A stretch of 64,000 bases of DNA. It comes from Thalassotalea euphylliae. Lineage in GTDB: Bacteria > Pseudomonadota > Gammaproteobacteria > Enterobacterales > Alteromonadaceae. Within the stretch, counting starts at the first letter, position 1. Every line of letters begins with the position of its first letter. The DNA is taken from NCBI RefSeq assembly GCF_003390335.1, contig NZ_QUOU01000001.1:3906001-3970000 (forward strand), given 5' to 3'. The notes beneath the pieces are model-generated. The model had not been told where the DNA came from and did no database searches. It saw only the letters and a program-made list of their open reading frames with translations. Positions 1 to 8,189 of this stretch are shown here, one piece after another. Made by a program: the position numbers and the translations under genes.

Positions 1-387
1 CTTAGGTAGCGCATCGTCCATGGTCAGCCACTGCGCCTTGCTCTGACAATAAATATGCGCATCGGGCATAACCGCTTCCAGCACATCAAAAGCTGCTAAA
101 GCAATCTCGACTGTCCCTTGCGCGCGATTAAAGCGTGACTCAAACAGCAGGCTTGAGCCACAGCGCTGGCAAAAACTGCGTTCACTCTCGTTTTCCGCGC
201 GATAATGACCGAGCAAGTGCAAGCCCGATTGCCAATGCAGGTGCTCACGCTTGACTTCACCAAAGGTCGAAAATGCCGCGCCGTGGAATTTCTGACACAT
301 TTTACAGTGGCAATGGCCGACCAGCGGCTCAAACTGCGCAACTTCAAACTGAATGGCGCCGCATAAGCAACTACCGACACTGCGCAT
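1..387 (-). CDS. GFA family (CENP-V/GFA domain) protein, partial
   Basis: The 129 visible codons begin at an ATG and run off the left edge, so the C-terminus is missing. The cysteine pattern of the glutathione-dependent formaldehyde-activating (GFA) fold is clear: CLCGAIQF near the N-terminus, CHCKMC around residues 27-32, and CQRCGS near residue 74. In this family these cysteines bind zinc. Some members were proposed to act on S-hydroxymethylglutathione, but most have no proven substrate, so a specific reaction should not be assigned. It is codirectional with the acyl-CoA dehydrogenase gene upstream, 51 bases away, and may be cotranscribed with it. Family is confident, function unknown. Confidence 0.85.
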   Translation of the reverse strand, partial: MRSVGSCLCGAIQFEVAQFEPLVGHCHCKMCQKFHGAAFSTFGEVKREHLHWQSGLHLLGHYRAENESERSFCQRCGSSLLFESRFNRAQGTVEIALAAFDVLEAVMPDAHIYCQSKAQWLTMDDALPK

Positions 388-438
388 ACACTTTCTCCAC
401 GTTTTGAGATACCTATTCTTGAAAAATGCCTGCCAGTG

Positions 439-1638
439 CTAGAAAAACGCCTGTAAGCCTGTTTGTGCGCGCCCTAAAATCAAGCCGTGGACATCAAACG
501 TGCCTTCATAGGTATTGACGGTTTCTAAATTGATCATATGGCGAATCACGTGGAATTCATCGGCGATACCATTGCCACCGTGCATATCACGCGCCATGCG
601 CGCAATATCAAGCGCCTTGCCACAATTATTGCGTTTCACCAGTGAAATCATGGTTGGCTCCCACTCACCGCCATCAATAATGCGGCCAACCCGCAGTGAG
701 CCTTGCAAGCCCAGTGATATCTCGGTTTGCATATTGGCGAGCTTAGTTTGAAACAACTGTGTTTGTGCCAACGGTTTGCCAAATTGCTGGCGATCTAAGC
801 CGTATTGACGGGCGCCGTGCCAACAAAATTCAGCGGCGCCCAATGCGCCCCATGAAATACCGTAGCGCGCCATGTTTAAACAGCTAAATGGGCCTTTTAA
901 GCCACGCACTTCTGGGAACATGTTTTCTTGAGGCACGAATACTTTATCCATGACAATCTCACCAGTAATGGAAGCACGCAATGACAACTTGCCTTCAATT
1001 TTAGGTGCGCTAAGGCCAGCCATGCCTTTTTCGAGCACGAAGCCACAAATGGCATCACCCTCGGCTTCATTTTTAGCCCAAACGACGAACACGTCCGCAA
1101 TGGGTGAGTTTGTGATCCACATTTTCGAGCCTGTTAACTCGTAGCCACCAGCCACCTTTTTGGCGCGCGTGATCATACTTGCCGGATCTGAGCCTGAGCC
1201 CGGCTCAGTTAAGCCAAAGCAGCCAATAAATTCACCACTGGCAAGTTTAGGTAGGTATTTCTCTTTTTGAAGTTCACTGCCAAAAACGTTGATGGGGTGC
1301 ATTACCAAAGAAGATTGCACGCTCATTGCACTGCGATAACCAGAGTCAACACGTTCTACTTCGCGAGCGACCAAGCCATAGCTCACATAGTTAACACCTG
1401 AGCAACCATATCCCTTAATAGTTGCCCCCAACAAACCCACCTCGCCAAACTGGCGCATAATATTGGCATCGAATGTTTCATTGCGATTAGCCATTAAAAT
1501 GCCCGGCATTAATTGCTCTTGGCAGAAGTTGTGTGCCATGTCGCGAATCATGCGCTCATCTTCGGTGAGCTGCTCATTGAGTAACAAAATGTCATCCCAA
1601 TTGCTTAATACTGCATTTGCCACGCTTGTTTCCTTCAT
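439..1638 (-). CDS. gcdH: glutaryl-CoA dehydrogenase (acyl-CoA dehydrogenase family)
   Basis: This 399-aa FAD flavoenzyme should oxidise and decarboxylate glutaryl-CoA to crotonyl-CoA in lysine/tryptophan catabolism, passing electrons to ETF. The acyl-CoA dehydrogenase signatures are visible: GCFGLTEPGSGSDP in the N-terminal/middle domain, WITNSP in the FAD-binding middle domain, and RQQFGKPLAQTQ and MHGGNGI in the C-terminal helical domain. The catalytic glutamate lies in YEGTFD near residue 378; YEGT with the C-terminal RAQTG is typical of the glutaryl-CoA branch rather than short/medium-chain dehydrogenases. Length matches the family (about 395 aa). The ATG start is the only one that keeps the full N-terminal helix bundle. 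No other lysine-degradation genes are adjacent, so the subfamily rests on sequence alone. Confidence 0.85.
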   Translation of the reverse strand: MKETSVANAVLSNWDDILLLNEQLTEDERMIRDMAHNFCQEQLMPGILMANRNETFDANIMRQFGEVGLLGATIKGYGCSGVNYVSYGLVAREVERVDSGYRSAMSVQSSLVMHPINVFGSELQKEKYLPKLASGEFIGCFGLTEPGSGSDPASMITRAKKVAGGYELTGSKMWITNSPIADVFVVWAKNEAEGDAICGFVLEKGMAGLSAPKIEGKLSLRASITGEIVMDKVFVPQENMFPEVRGLKGPFSCLNMARYGISWGALGAAEFCWHGARQYGLDRQQFGKPLAQTQLFQTKLANMQTEISLGLQGSLRVGRIIDGGEWEPTMISLVKRNNCGKALDIARMARDMHGGNGIADEFHVIRHMINLETVNTYEGTFDVHGLILGRAQTGLQAFF

Positions 1639-1767
1639 TAACTATGTTGAATTGGTATTAGTTTGACGCAACTGCTAACGTTTACAAAATAAACCTAAGG
1701 TTTTGTGATAGATAATTTACGTCAGTCAGTAGCGAAAAGTTGCCGCTTATTATTACAGGCGCTTGTG

Positions 1768-1809
1768 TCTAGCGCTTTACATCTAGTGCCTAACACCTAG
1801 CGCCTAACA
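1768..1809. repeat. three tandem 14-bp units
   Basis: Three head-to-tail 14-bp units lie at 1768-1781, 1782-1795 and 1796-1809 (tctagcgctttaca, tctagtgcctaaca, cctagcgcctaaca). They sit between the divergently diverged gcdH start and the 3' end of the DUF6351-like gene. No promoter or terminator role is obvious. Confidence 0.7.
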
Positions 1810-1817
1810 TAGCTTAG

Positions 1818-4001
1818 CTATAAATTAGTTGGCCGAGCTTGATCTGGATAACGATAATCGCATACCCCAGTGGGAAAAATCGCATTGAGCTTAGTTAGGT
1901 GCGGCTGCATATCAATATCGCCATAAACCCCTTGTGCGATTGCCTGCTCAACTGGCATCAATTTACAACGAAATATATTACCCGCCCATGGACCACCAGC
2001 AGCAATACGGCTATTACTAAAGCTTTCAAAATGCTGCGCACACGCCCCCGCCGTTTGCTGATTCCAATTGCCATGCCATACCTTATCACCACTGGCAATC
2101 ACCTGGCCTTGATGATCAAAGCACGCATCGACAATATCGGCAGGTTTTGTTTGCCATGCGGAAAGTTCAGGGTTAGCCCGCCGCTGTTGCAGCCAGCGAT
2201 CCATGGCTGCAAAGGCACGCACCTCAGGTTGATAGTTCTTATCTGCCACCCAAATAATCTGATGCCGAGCATGCCCTAACGCTTGAGTTATTCGCAGCCG
2301 AGTGACAAAACTGGCAGACATATGATGCATATCCAGCTCATCTTCCAAATAATGGCGAACATCAATAATGGGCAAATCAATATCCCCAATAAATATTTGG
2401 CCACTGCGGTAGGCCATTGCTGCCGCCTGATCACTGCCTGCTAGACGTTTTGCAGGTTTGTCAGTCGTTGCCTGAGTGATATTGTGGCGACTCCATAAAG
2501 TTAGCCATAAGATGCCTTTTTTACCGCGCCAGCCACCAATAAATCGCTCAGGTGCCATCTCTGCCAGCGGCTTCCAACTGCCAATATGCCAATTAATGTC
2601 GATAAACTGCTGAGCAGACAACTGCCGTTGTCTTAACGCCAATAAGCCATATTGCACCCCTTGATTGCCCCATGTATGGTTAGCAAACCCTAGCTCGTCA
2701 TGACCAAACAGCTCGACCATATCTTGCCAATAGCTCCACTGCACCTGCTCGGCGACAGTGTCAGCAAAATACTCATTCAAAAAACCTTGTGCCGGGTTGT
2801 GGATAAAAGTCGATAAACCAAACCAGCCATTAATACATTCGCTATTCCCCTGTGGGGGACGAGGCCAACGCCCTGCTAGCACTTGATTTATCGGCTCTAA
2901 TACCGCACTGACATGAGTGTCACCGTTACGGGCATTCATGCCTTCCAGTAAAATACGGTTCGGCCAGTGTCGCCAAAACTCAGGTGTTTGCGATCGAAAC
3001 GCATAGTAGTTATTGAGTAAGTCACAATCGAGGGCATACAGGGTTTGGCTGATCATATCTGGGTAAGAGTAAAGCGGAATGGCCGCATCTAATAGGCCGT
3101 TACTATTCTGGCCAATTAAGTACTGCGCTAAGGCACCACCAGAGCCACCAATCCCGACTGTGTATTCGGGTTTTCCGTATAAACTGACAAACTGATGTTT
3201 AACGCGGCGCGCGGTGTCCTCAGCGAGTAACATATTATAGGTATGACTAGTTTTATTCGCGGTTGAGGTGATCACCGCATACCCCAAGCTAAGCTGTTCA
3301 ATGCGCCGCTCTATGGTGCGCTTTATTCTGAGCTTACCTTGGCGAAAGCCAATCCCTGAGCCCCCTTCAAACTGATAGATTAGCTTGTTATTCCACGTAT
3401 GGTGCGGATTAACTTGCTCGCGTGACCATTGGCTTACAGGCATGATCAGCAAATAAAGAAAACGATTAATCGTACCGGTTTCCAACTGAAAAAGTTGTTT
3501 TGCCGACTGGCTAATATCCGTTGCTGGCAAGTGCTTAAAGAGCTTAATTTCACCATTTCCAAAGACTGCGGCATAACTGATTGTGGTTGGTATCGCACAA
3601 TCTTTACTGTAGCCAATGACCTGCTGTTTTTTGTCTGGATTTGCTTGCTGCTCATAGACCGCGACTCCCCAACCGGCTTGATTATCGACGTGCGGCTGTC
3701 CAAGGCCACTATCAAGTGTCATGCAATAAAATGGATATTGCGGCGCGCCTGCGTATAAGGTATTTATCGGGCCAAACTCACCAAGTTTAATGGGAAAGGG
3801 AAAGGTTTCTTTTGGCCGTGCGCTAAAGCGAATATGGGTGGAAAAATCCAAGATCTTCGCACTGGTATGTTCACTGGCCAGATGCATGGACGGCAGTCCC
3901 TGAACCTGTCGCAGCCTATACTTAGACGAGTCAGAATATGACAAATAGGCCAGCGAACTGGCGCTAACGACTACAAGTACCACTAAGATCCTAAGCCACA
4001 T
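1818..4001 (-). CDS. membrane-anchored DUF6351-like alpha/beta hydrolase
   Basis: A 727-aa protein with a single N-terminal hydrophobic segment (about residues 4-20) that could be an uncleaved signal anchor, leaving the bulk periplasmic. A nucleophile-elbow-like GIGGSGGA motif at about residues 283-290 follows a strand-like stretch, as in alpha/beta hydrolases, and the preceding IMPVSQW and FEGGSGIGF segments resemble the N-terminal half of DUF6351 proteins. DUF6351 members are predicted hydrolases or esterases with no settled substrate. The gene stands alone between gcdH and an outward-facing effector-binding-domain gene. Assignment to DUF6351 is from remembered pattern, not a search; the reaction is unknown. 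Confidence 0.6.
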   Translation of the reverse strand: MWLRILVVLVVVSASSLAYLSYSDSSKYRLRQVQGLPSMHLASEHTSAKILDFSTHIRFSARPKETFPFPIKLGEFGPINTLYAGAPQYPFYCMTLDSGLGQPHVDNQAGWGVAVYEQQANPDKKQQVIGYSKDCAIPTTISYAAVFGNGEIKLFKHLPATDISQSAKQLFQLETGTINRFLYLLIMPVSQWSREQVNPHHTWNNKLIYQFEGGSGIGFRQGKLRIKRTIERRIEQLSLGYAVITSTANKTSHTYNMLLAEDTARRVKHQFVSLYGKPEYTVGIGGSGGALAQYLIGQNSNGLLDAAIPLYSYPDMISQTLYALDCDLLNNYYAFRSQTPEFWRHWPNRILLEGMNARNGDTHVSAVLEPINQVLAGRWPRPPQGNSECINGWFGLSTFIHNPAQGFLNEYFADTVAEQVQWSYWQDMVELFGHDELGFANHTWGNQGVQYGLLALRQRQLSAQQFIDINWHIGSWKPLAEMAPERFIGGWRGKKGILWLTLWSRHNITQATTDKPAKRLAGSDQAAAMAYRSGQIFIGDIDLPIIDVRHYLEDELDMHHMSASFVTRLRITQALGHARHQIIWVADKNYQPEVRAFAAMDRWLQQRRANPELSAWQTKPADIVDACFDHQGQVIASGDKVWHGNWNQQTAGACAQHFESFSNSRIAAGGPWAGNIFRCKLMPVEQAIAQGVYGDIDMQPHLTKLNAIFPTGVCDYRYPDQARPTNL

Positions 4002-4167
4002 AAGGCTCCCCTGACTTATTCAATGATGACTACGGCCACAAATTACACACGAGCGTGCGCTCTCATTTAAGTTTAGAAATTTAAAACAGATCTTTCCTGT
4101 TGATCTGCTAACCTAAAGCGCAATCAAATAAGCTAATTTATTGAATCCAAGTTAGAAGAGGATATTC

Positions 4168-4683
4168 ATGGAAGTAAAATCAATCGACAGTAAAACCATT
4201 TATGGCATCTGCACACGCACCAATAATGCCACTGAAATGAGCCCCAATGGTAAAATTCCCGCACTTTGGCAAACCTTTGATAGGCAAGTCGCGGTTGATT
4301 ACCCGGGTGGGGAGCGAGTGTATGGCGCTTACTTTGACTATGCCTCAGATCAGCACGGCGACTTTACGGTTTTAGCTGGCTATGATGCGAAAAATTCGAC
4401 GCCAAAGGCGCAGGCGGATGAGTCGCTAACGACAATAACGATACCGTCTGGTCGTTACTTAGTATTTCGCCAGCAAGGTGAGATGCCGCAAATTGCGATT
4501 GATGTCTGGACTGAGGTTTGGCACTTTTTTGAAGGTAGAAAGTTTGAAGGTGAAAAGCTTGGAGGTAAAGACGTTAACACGGATACACCAAGATACCAAC
4601 GGCTGTTTACAACTGACTTTGAATACTATCCAAATGCCAATGAAATTGAGGTTTATATTGCCATTGCTGACGAGGACATATAG
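4168..4683 (+). CDS. GyrI-like / effector-binding-domain protein
   Basis: The 171-aa product looks like a stand-alone GyrI-like (AraC effector-binding) domain. It starts directly with the first strand of the fold (MEVKSIDSKTIYGI), has the ALWQTFD helix near residue 33 and the YGAYFDY and TVLAGYDA strands, and ends with an EVYIAI strand. It has no DNA-binding domain. In this family such proteins bind small cationic or aromatic ligands or, as SbmC/GyrI, inhibit DNA gyrase; which applies here cannot be told. The ATG is preceded by GAGG at suitable spacing. It is divergent from the DUF6351-like gene and monocistronic. Confidence 0.7.
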   Translation: MEVKSIDSKTIYGICTRTNNATEMSPNGKIPALWQTFDRQVAVDYPGGERVYGAYFDYASDQHGDFTVLAGYDAKNSTPKAQADESLTTITIPSGRYLVFRQQGEMPQIAIDVWTEVWHFFEGRKFEGEKLGGKDVNTDTPRYQRLFTTDFEYYPNANEIEVYIAIADEDI

Positions 4684-4701
4684 CCGTTATGCCTGACCAA
4701 A

Positions 4702-4721
4702 AAGGGAGCTTAGGCTCCCTT
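4702..4721 (-). terminator. Rho-independent terminator (minus strand)
   Basis: A perfect 8-bp stem (aagggagc / gctccctt) with a 4-base loop; on the minus strand it is followed by a T run. It lies 12 bases beyond the stop of a short minus-strand open segment (4734-4868) and may also serve the plus-strand gene ending at 4683. Confidence 0.7.
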
Positions 4722-4733
4722 ATGAGCAACAGC

Positions 4734-4868
4734 TTACAGTGCAGCGATTAAAATCTTACGGACGATATCTAACATTAAGCCACCAGTCTCAGACAAGTGC
4801 GTTAAGCCCATCTTTTCCATGTTAGCAACCTTTGACAGCCCAACCCGGCTTAGTCGCGAATTTACGCG
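4734..4868 (-). pseudogene. possible 3' remnant of a lost gene
   Basis: A minus-strand open segment of 44 codons has no plausible start, is closed upstream by an in-frame stop at 4869-4871, and ends in TAA just before a good terminator. Its translation (for example MEKMGLTHLSETGG, then LMLDIVRKILIAAL) looks like the amphipathic C-terminus of a real protein rather than random sequence. I do not recognise the family. A gene tail with its native terminator but no body suggests a deletion remnant. Confidence 0.3.
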
Positions 4869-4925
4869 TTACTTAGGGCAATCTCCGAGCAAATGCCACT
4901 AAAACAGTTGCACCGTTAGTAAATA

Positions 4926-4962
4926 AAAAAAGCCAACTAACGTGACTACACGCTAGTTGGCT
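4926..4962 (-). terminator. terminator of the discoidin-domain gene
   Basis: Inverted repeat 4931-4944 / 4949-4962 (agccaactaacgtg / cacgctagttggct, one mismatch) with a run of seven T on the minus strand after the stem. It lies just beyond the stop of the minus-strand gene ending at 4984. Confidence 0.85.
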
Positions 4963-4983
4963 TGCTGCGTTTTAGCTTATTGG

Positions 4984-5880
4984 CTAGTTTGCTGAGTAAA
5001 CTTCTAGCTCGTCAATTTCAATAAATTTGTCGCCGTAGTTACTATCCACTCTGACACGGAAGTATTTCGCTTCAACGCTTTCGGTTAATACGCCGCGTTG
5101 GTCGATAGCCTTCGATAGAGTAAAGGATTCATGCTCATTAAAATCTTTACCATCAGTTGAGGTTTGGATAGTGATCCCTCTTGGACTTCTGCCTAAGCTT
5201 GCTGACTGTGAGTTAACCATAATTCTAAAACCTGTGATATTGACGACTTTATCAAATCTTACTTGTAGCCAATATTCTTGATCTTTGTTATCCGGGTCTT
5301 TCTTCACCATCCAAAAGCCCCGCTCGATCTTATCACCTGCCTTGTCATCGATTTGCTTAGCATAAGTGTGGCCGTCAAACGCAGCACTAGCGCGGTCGAC
5401 GTTATAATGATCAGAGGCCGTGTAGTTACTTTCGGTTAAATTATTGGTGTATATCATCGCAATGTTACCGTAAGTACCACTGCGAATAAGGCCATCAGTT
5501 TGGCCGCTAGTACCATCGGTATCTGCGCCATTGCCTTTGCTAAATGCCAAGTATTCGATTGCACAGCTTGAATCGTCGCTGGAGAGATAACCGATGCGAA
5601 TTGGCTCTTGTGTGCGTCTGGCTAAGTTGATCAGCTCAAACCACTGCGCCGAGTAAGGCTTATCAAACTCAAAGTAAAACGGCCACTGCTTATCATCATA
5701 GTAATCACACACCAGCGGGTCGTCTTCATCAACTGTCACACCAACTTTGATACGGTTACTTTTGCCAATATAAATATCCGACACTTTACCTTTATATTCA
5801 TAAACATCACTTTGCGCGGCGCCAGTACTGAGCGAAATACCGAGCATTAGCGTTAACAACAGACCTTTGTTTAACATCAT
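4984..5880 (-). CDS. secreted protein with C-terminal F5/8 type C (discoidin) domain
   Basis: A 298-aa exported protein. Residues 1-22 form a signal peptide (hydrophobic LLLTLMLGISL core, cleavage probably after GAA). The first 110 residues, with a short acidic tract VDEDDP and paired cysteines, are unrecognised. From about residue 145 the sequence fits a galactose-binding-like discoidin fold: ASAAFDG, the aromatic WLQVRFDKVVNITGFRI strand pair, TIQTSTDGKDF, and the closing KYFRVRVD and EIDELEVY strands. Such domains bind carbohydrate or surfaces in extracellular proteins. The gene is monocistronic with its own terminator. Secretion and the C-terminal domain are well supported; the binding partner is not known. 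The first of two adjacent Met codons is taken as start. Confidence 0.75.
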   Translation of the reverse strand: MMLNKGLLLTLMLGISLSTGAAQSDVYEYKGKVSDIYIGKSNRIKVGVTVDEDDPLVCDYYDDKQWPFYFEFDKPYSAQWFELINLARRTQEPIRIGYLSSDDSSCAIEYLAFSKGNGADTDGTSGQTDGLIRSGTYGNIAMIYTNNLTESNYTASDHYNVDRASAAFDGHTYAKQIDDKAGDKIERGFWMVKKDPDNKDQEYWLQVRFDKVVNITGFRIMVNSQSASLGRSPRGITIQTSTDGKDFNEHESFTLSKAIDQRGVLTESVEAKYFRVRVDSNYGDKFIEIDELEVYSAN

Positions 5881-6269
5881 TCGTTAGATTTCCATGATAA
5901 CTATGGGGAATTTTAACCGTTACAGCAATTAGCGAACCAAGTTTGGGCTTTTTGAAGAAATGATTTATCACAGTGTGTTGTGTTTTTACAAAGACCAAGC
6001 CAGCCGTGAGTTTGCGCGCAAGGGCTGGTTAAGAAAATTCGCTAAGCGCTTAAAAAACAGGCGTTTAGTGCAGCCAATTATTTGACAAGCAAGGGCAATA
6101 CTTCCCAATGCTACCGCTCGTTTTCTACTTTGATGTGCATTTCTTAGATACAAAATACTAAGACTGGCAATTAGTTTTCGTTTCCTGCCAATAAACAGCA
6201 GGTTATTTGACACTATCGGGTTGTTCGATCACTGTTATTGGTAATCCATAAGACAACGAGGAGGTGTGC
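5881..6269. other. intergenic region, divergent promoters
   Basis: This stretch separates two divergent secreted-protein genes. Short open frames here (for example 5986-6213 minus) have no convincing start or protein character. A TTGACA hexamer near 6208 points toward the FG-GAP gene but no good -10 follows at 16-18 bases. AGGAGG at 6259-6264 is the ribosome-binding site of the gene starting at 6270. I see no RNA gene or large repeat. Confidence 0.5.
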
Positions 6270-7784
6270 GTGAAGATTAAGCTAAGCGCCATTAACAATC
6301 GATTTGCCCAACGTTTAGTCGCAATCGCCACTGGCATGGCGTTGACTATGGCTCCCTGCACCAGTGCTCACGCAACAGTATCAAAAGTTAACTTCGAACC
6401 GATCCAAACCGCGCTTTTTACGAACAGTGGTGGCCAAGCCGTTGCATGGGCAGATGTCGATAACGATGGCGATCTTGATCTTACCGTGGGGTTTCGCCGT
6501 GGCACAGTGCACCTTTACCAGCAGCATCAAGGAGAGTTCAAACATACCCCCATAAAGCTCTCCAAGCCACTTGTAAAAAGTGATTATCGATCATTATCTT
6601 GGGGGGATTTTAATCGGGATGGGTTTGCCGACCTCTACATTGGTTTTGGCCGCGACAGCGGACACCGGAATCGACTGCTAGTCGGCAGCCAGTATGGCTT
6701 TACCGAGCAAGCACAGCAAGTTGGCGTGGACGCACTGGGTACGTCAAGACAAAGCACTTGGCTTGACTATGACAACGACGGTGATACCGATTTATTTGTC
6801 GCCATGCGCGATAGAACCAGCAAGCTCTTTCAAAATAACGGTAATAGCTTTGTTGATGTCAGCAAAGCAACAGGGCTTAATGATCCTAGGCGTTCTGTTG
6901 GCGCCGTGTGGTTTGATTTTGATCGTGACGGAGACTTAGACCTCTACCTCCCCAACCAGTCAGGCGATAGAGACGGCTTTTATCGCAACAATCAAGGCAA
7001 GTTTGAAGACATAGCAAAAGCGCTTGGCGTTTCTCGCCCAGAGCGCCCACTGCGCGAAGGTAGTGTTGGTGCCACACTGTGCGATGTGAATAATGATGGG
7101 CACTTTGATATTTTTGTGCCAGTTTACGGAAAAGACATGCTTTATATTGCCAACGGCAAAGGCGGCTTTAGTGAGCAAGCGGCAACATGGGGCGTTAATA
7201 ATGACGCACAGGCGGTCAGTGCTGATTGCGGAGACTTTGACAACGATGGATTAATGGATTTATACCTGGCCGCCTACCAAGCGGGTAAAGCGCACGGGAG
7301 TGATCGCCTTTACCACAACCGCGGTGGTTCCTTTGTTGATGTTTTTCCAGCGTCGCTACACAAGTTTGATGGTGACCACGGCGTTCGTTTTGCTGATTAC
7401 GACAATGATGGCGATCTCGACCTTGCCCTCACGAATCGTCATCAAAACGCTCGTCTCAGTGTTTGGCGAAACAACCTAAGCCAGACTAGCCAGCACAACT
7501 ACCTGAAAGTGTTATTGCTCGACAATCAAGGGTTATACACACGCCAAGGTGACGAGGTAAGAATTTACCAAGCAGGTACCGACAAACTTATCGGCACGAG
7601 TATTGTTGACACTGGTGGAGGTTACGTGTCGCAAAATATGCAGGCGTTGCACTTTGGCCTTGGCAAGCACTCACGCGTTGATATTGAAGTGACATCCATG
7701 AGTCAATCTGGCCGACAAGTAAAGCGAATTAATAACCAAACAGTAAATCAGCAAATTACCATTAAAGCGGATCACATCAAGTAA
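6270..7784 (+). CDS. secreted FG-GAP/VCBS repeat protein with ASPIC/UnbV C-terminus
   Basis: A 504-aa protein with a signal peptide (hydrophobic core then APCTSAHA, cleavage about residue 36). Seven calcium-binding-like FG-GAP/VCBS motifs follow (DVDNDGDLDL, DFNRDGFADL, DYDNDGDTDL, DFDRDGDLDL, DVNNDGHFDI, DFDNDGLMDL, DYDNDGDLDL), which should build a beta-propeller. The last 90 residues (GGGYVSQNMQALHFGLG) match the ASPIC/UnbV module usual in marine bacterial CRTAC-like proteins. The GTG at 6270 is chosen because the AGGAGG at 6259-6264 lies 5 bases upstream; the in-frame GTG at 6264 would overlap that site. Role is probably extracellular binding; no substrate can be named. Confidence 0.85.
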   Translation: MKIKLSAINNRFAQRLVAIATGMALTMAPCTSAHATVSKVNFEPIQTALFTNSGGQAVAWADVDNDGDLDLTVGFRRGTVHLYQQHQGEFKHTPIKLSKPLVKSDYRSLSWGDFNRDGFADLYIGFGRDSGHRNRLLVGSQYGFTEQAQQVGVDALGTSRQSTWLDYDNDGDTDLFVAMRDRTSKLFQNNGNSFVDVSKATGLNDPRRSVGAVWFDFDRDGDLDLYLPNQSGDRDGFYRNNQGKFEDIAKALGVSRPERPLREGSVGATLCDVNNDGHFDIFVPVYGKDMLYIANGKGGFSEQAATWGVNNDAQAVSADCGDFDNDGLMDLYLAAYQAGKAHGSDRLYHNRGGSFVDVFPASLHKFDGDHGVRFADYDNDGDLDLALTNRHQNARLSVWRNNLSQTSQHNYLKVLLLDNQGLYTRQGDEVRIYQAGTDKLIGTSIVDTGGGYVSQNMQALHFGLGKHSRVDIEVTSMSQSGRQVKRINNQTVNQQITIKADHIK

Positions 7785-8189
7785 TCGTCACATTCCGTTT
7801 ATCAAGCGTTCGCTTAAACATAAAAAATCGAGCATAAAACTCGTTTTTGTGACTTTTTCACTATCAGTGATCCGTCCTAGATAAGGTTGAAAAATACGCT
7901 AGGCTTTAACTCGTTAACCGTCTAGCCTGTTACCGCTAAGCCCTTAGCCCCGCGATAAATTTTGCAAACATTACCGAACCAATACCCGCAATTTTCAAGA
8001 TACACTATGATAAAAGTAACTCATCAGTAGCATTCGCATCATGCAAGCGGTCGTGACGCAACATCAAAAGGCGCGCGACTACGCTAGCCTAAGTTGGCCT
8101 AAGTTAGCCTAAGTTGGCAAAGTTAAGTCGTTAAATAGCTACTGATTAACAATAACAACCACCTGTGCCGTGCACTTTGCTCGATAGGA
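7785..8189. other. intergenic region with short tandem repeat
   Basis: No gene is apparent. At 8087-8116 there are three 10-bp units (gcctaagttg, gcctaagtta, gcctaagttg) followed by a decayed fourth. The upstream of the phosphate transporter gene carries no PhoB box I can recognise. Confidence 0.55.

Noticed and set aside
5986..6213. 75-codon minus-strand frame in the gap before the FG-GAP gene
   Set aside because: Arg/Leu/Lys-rich without family features or a supported start; more likely chance.
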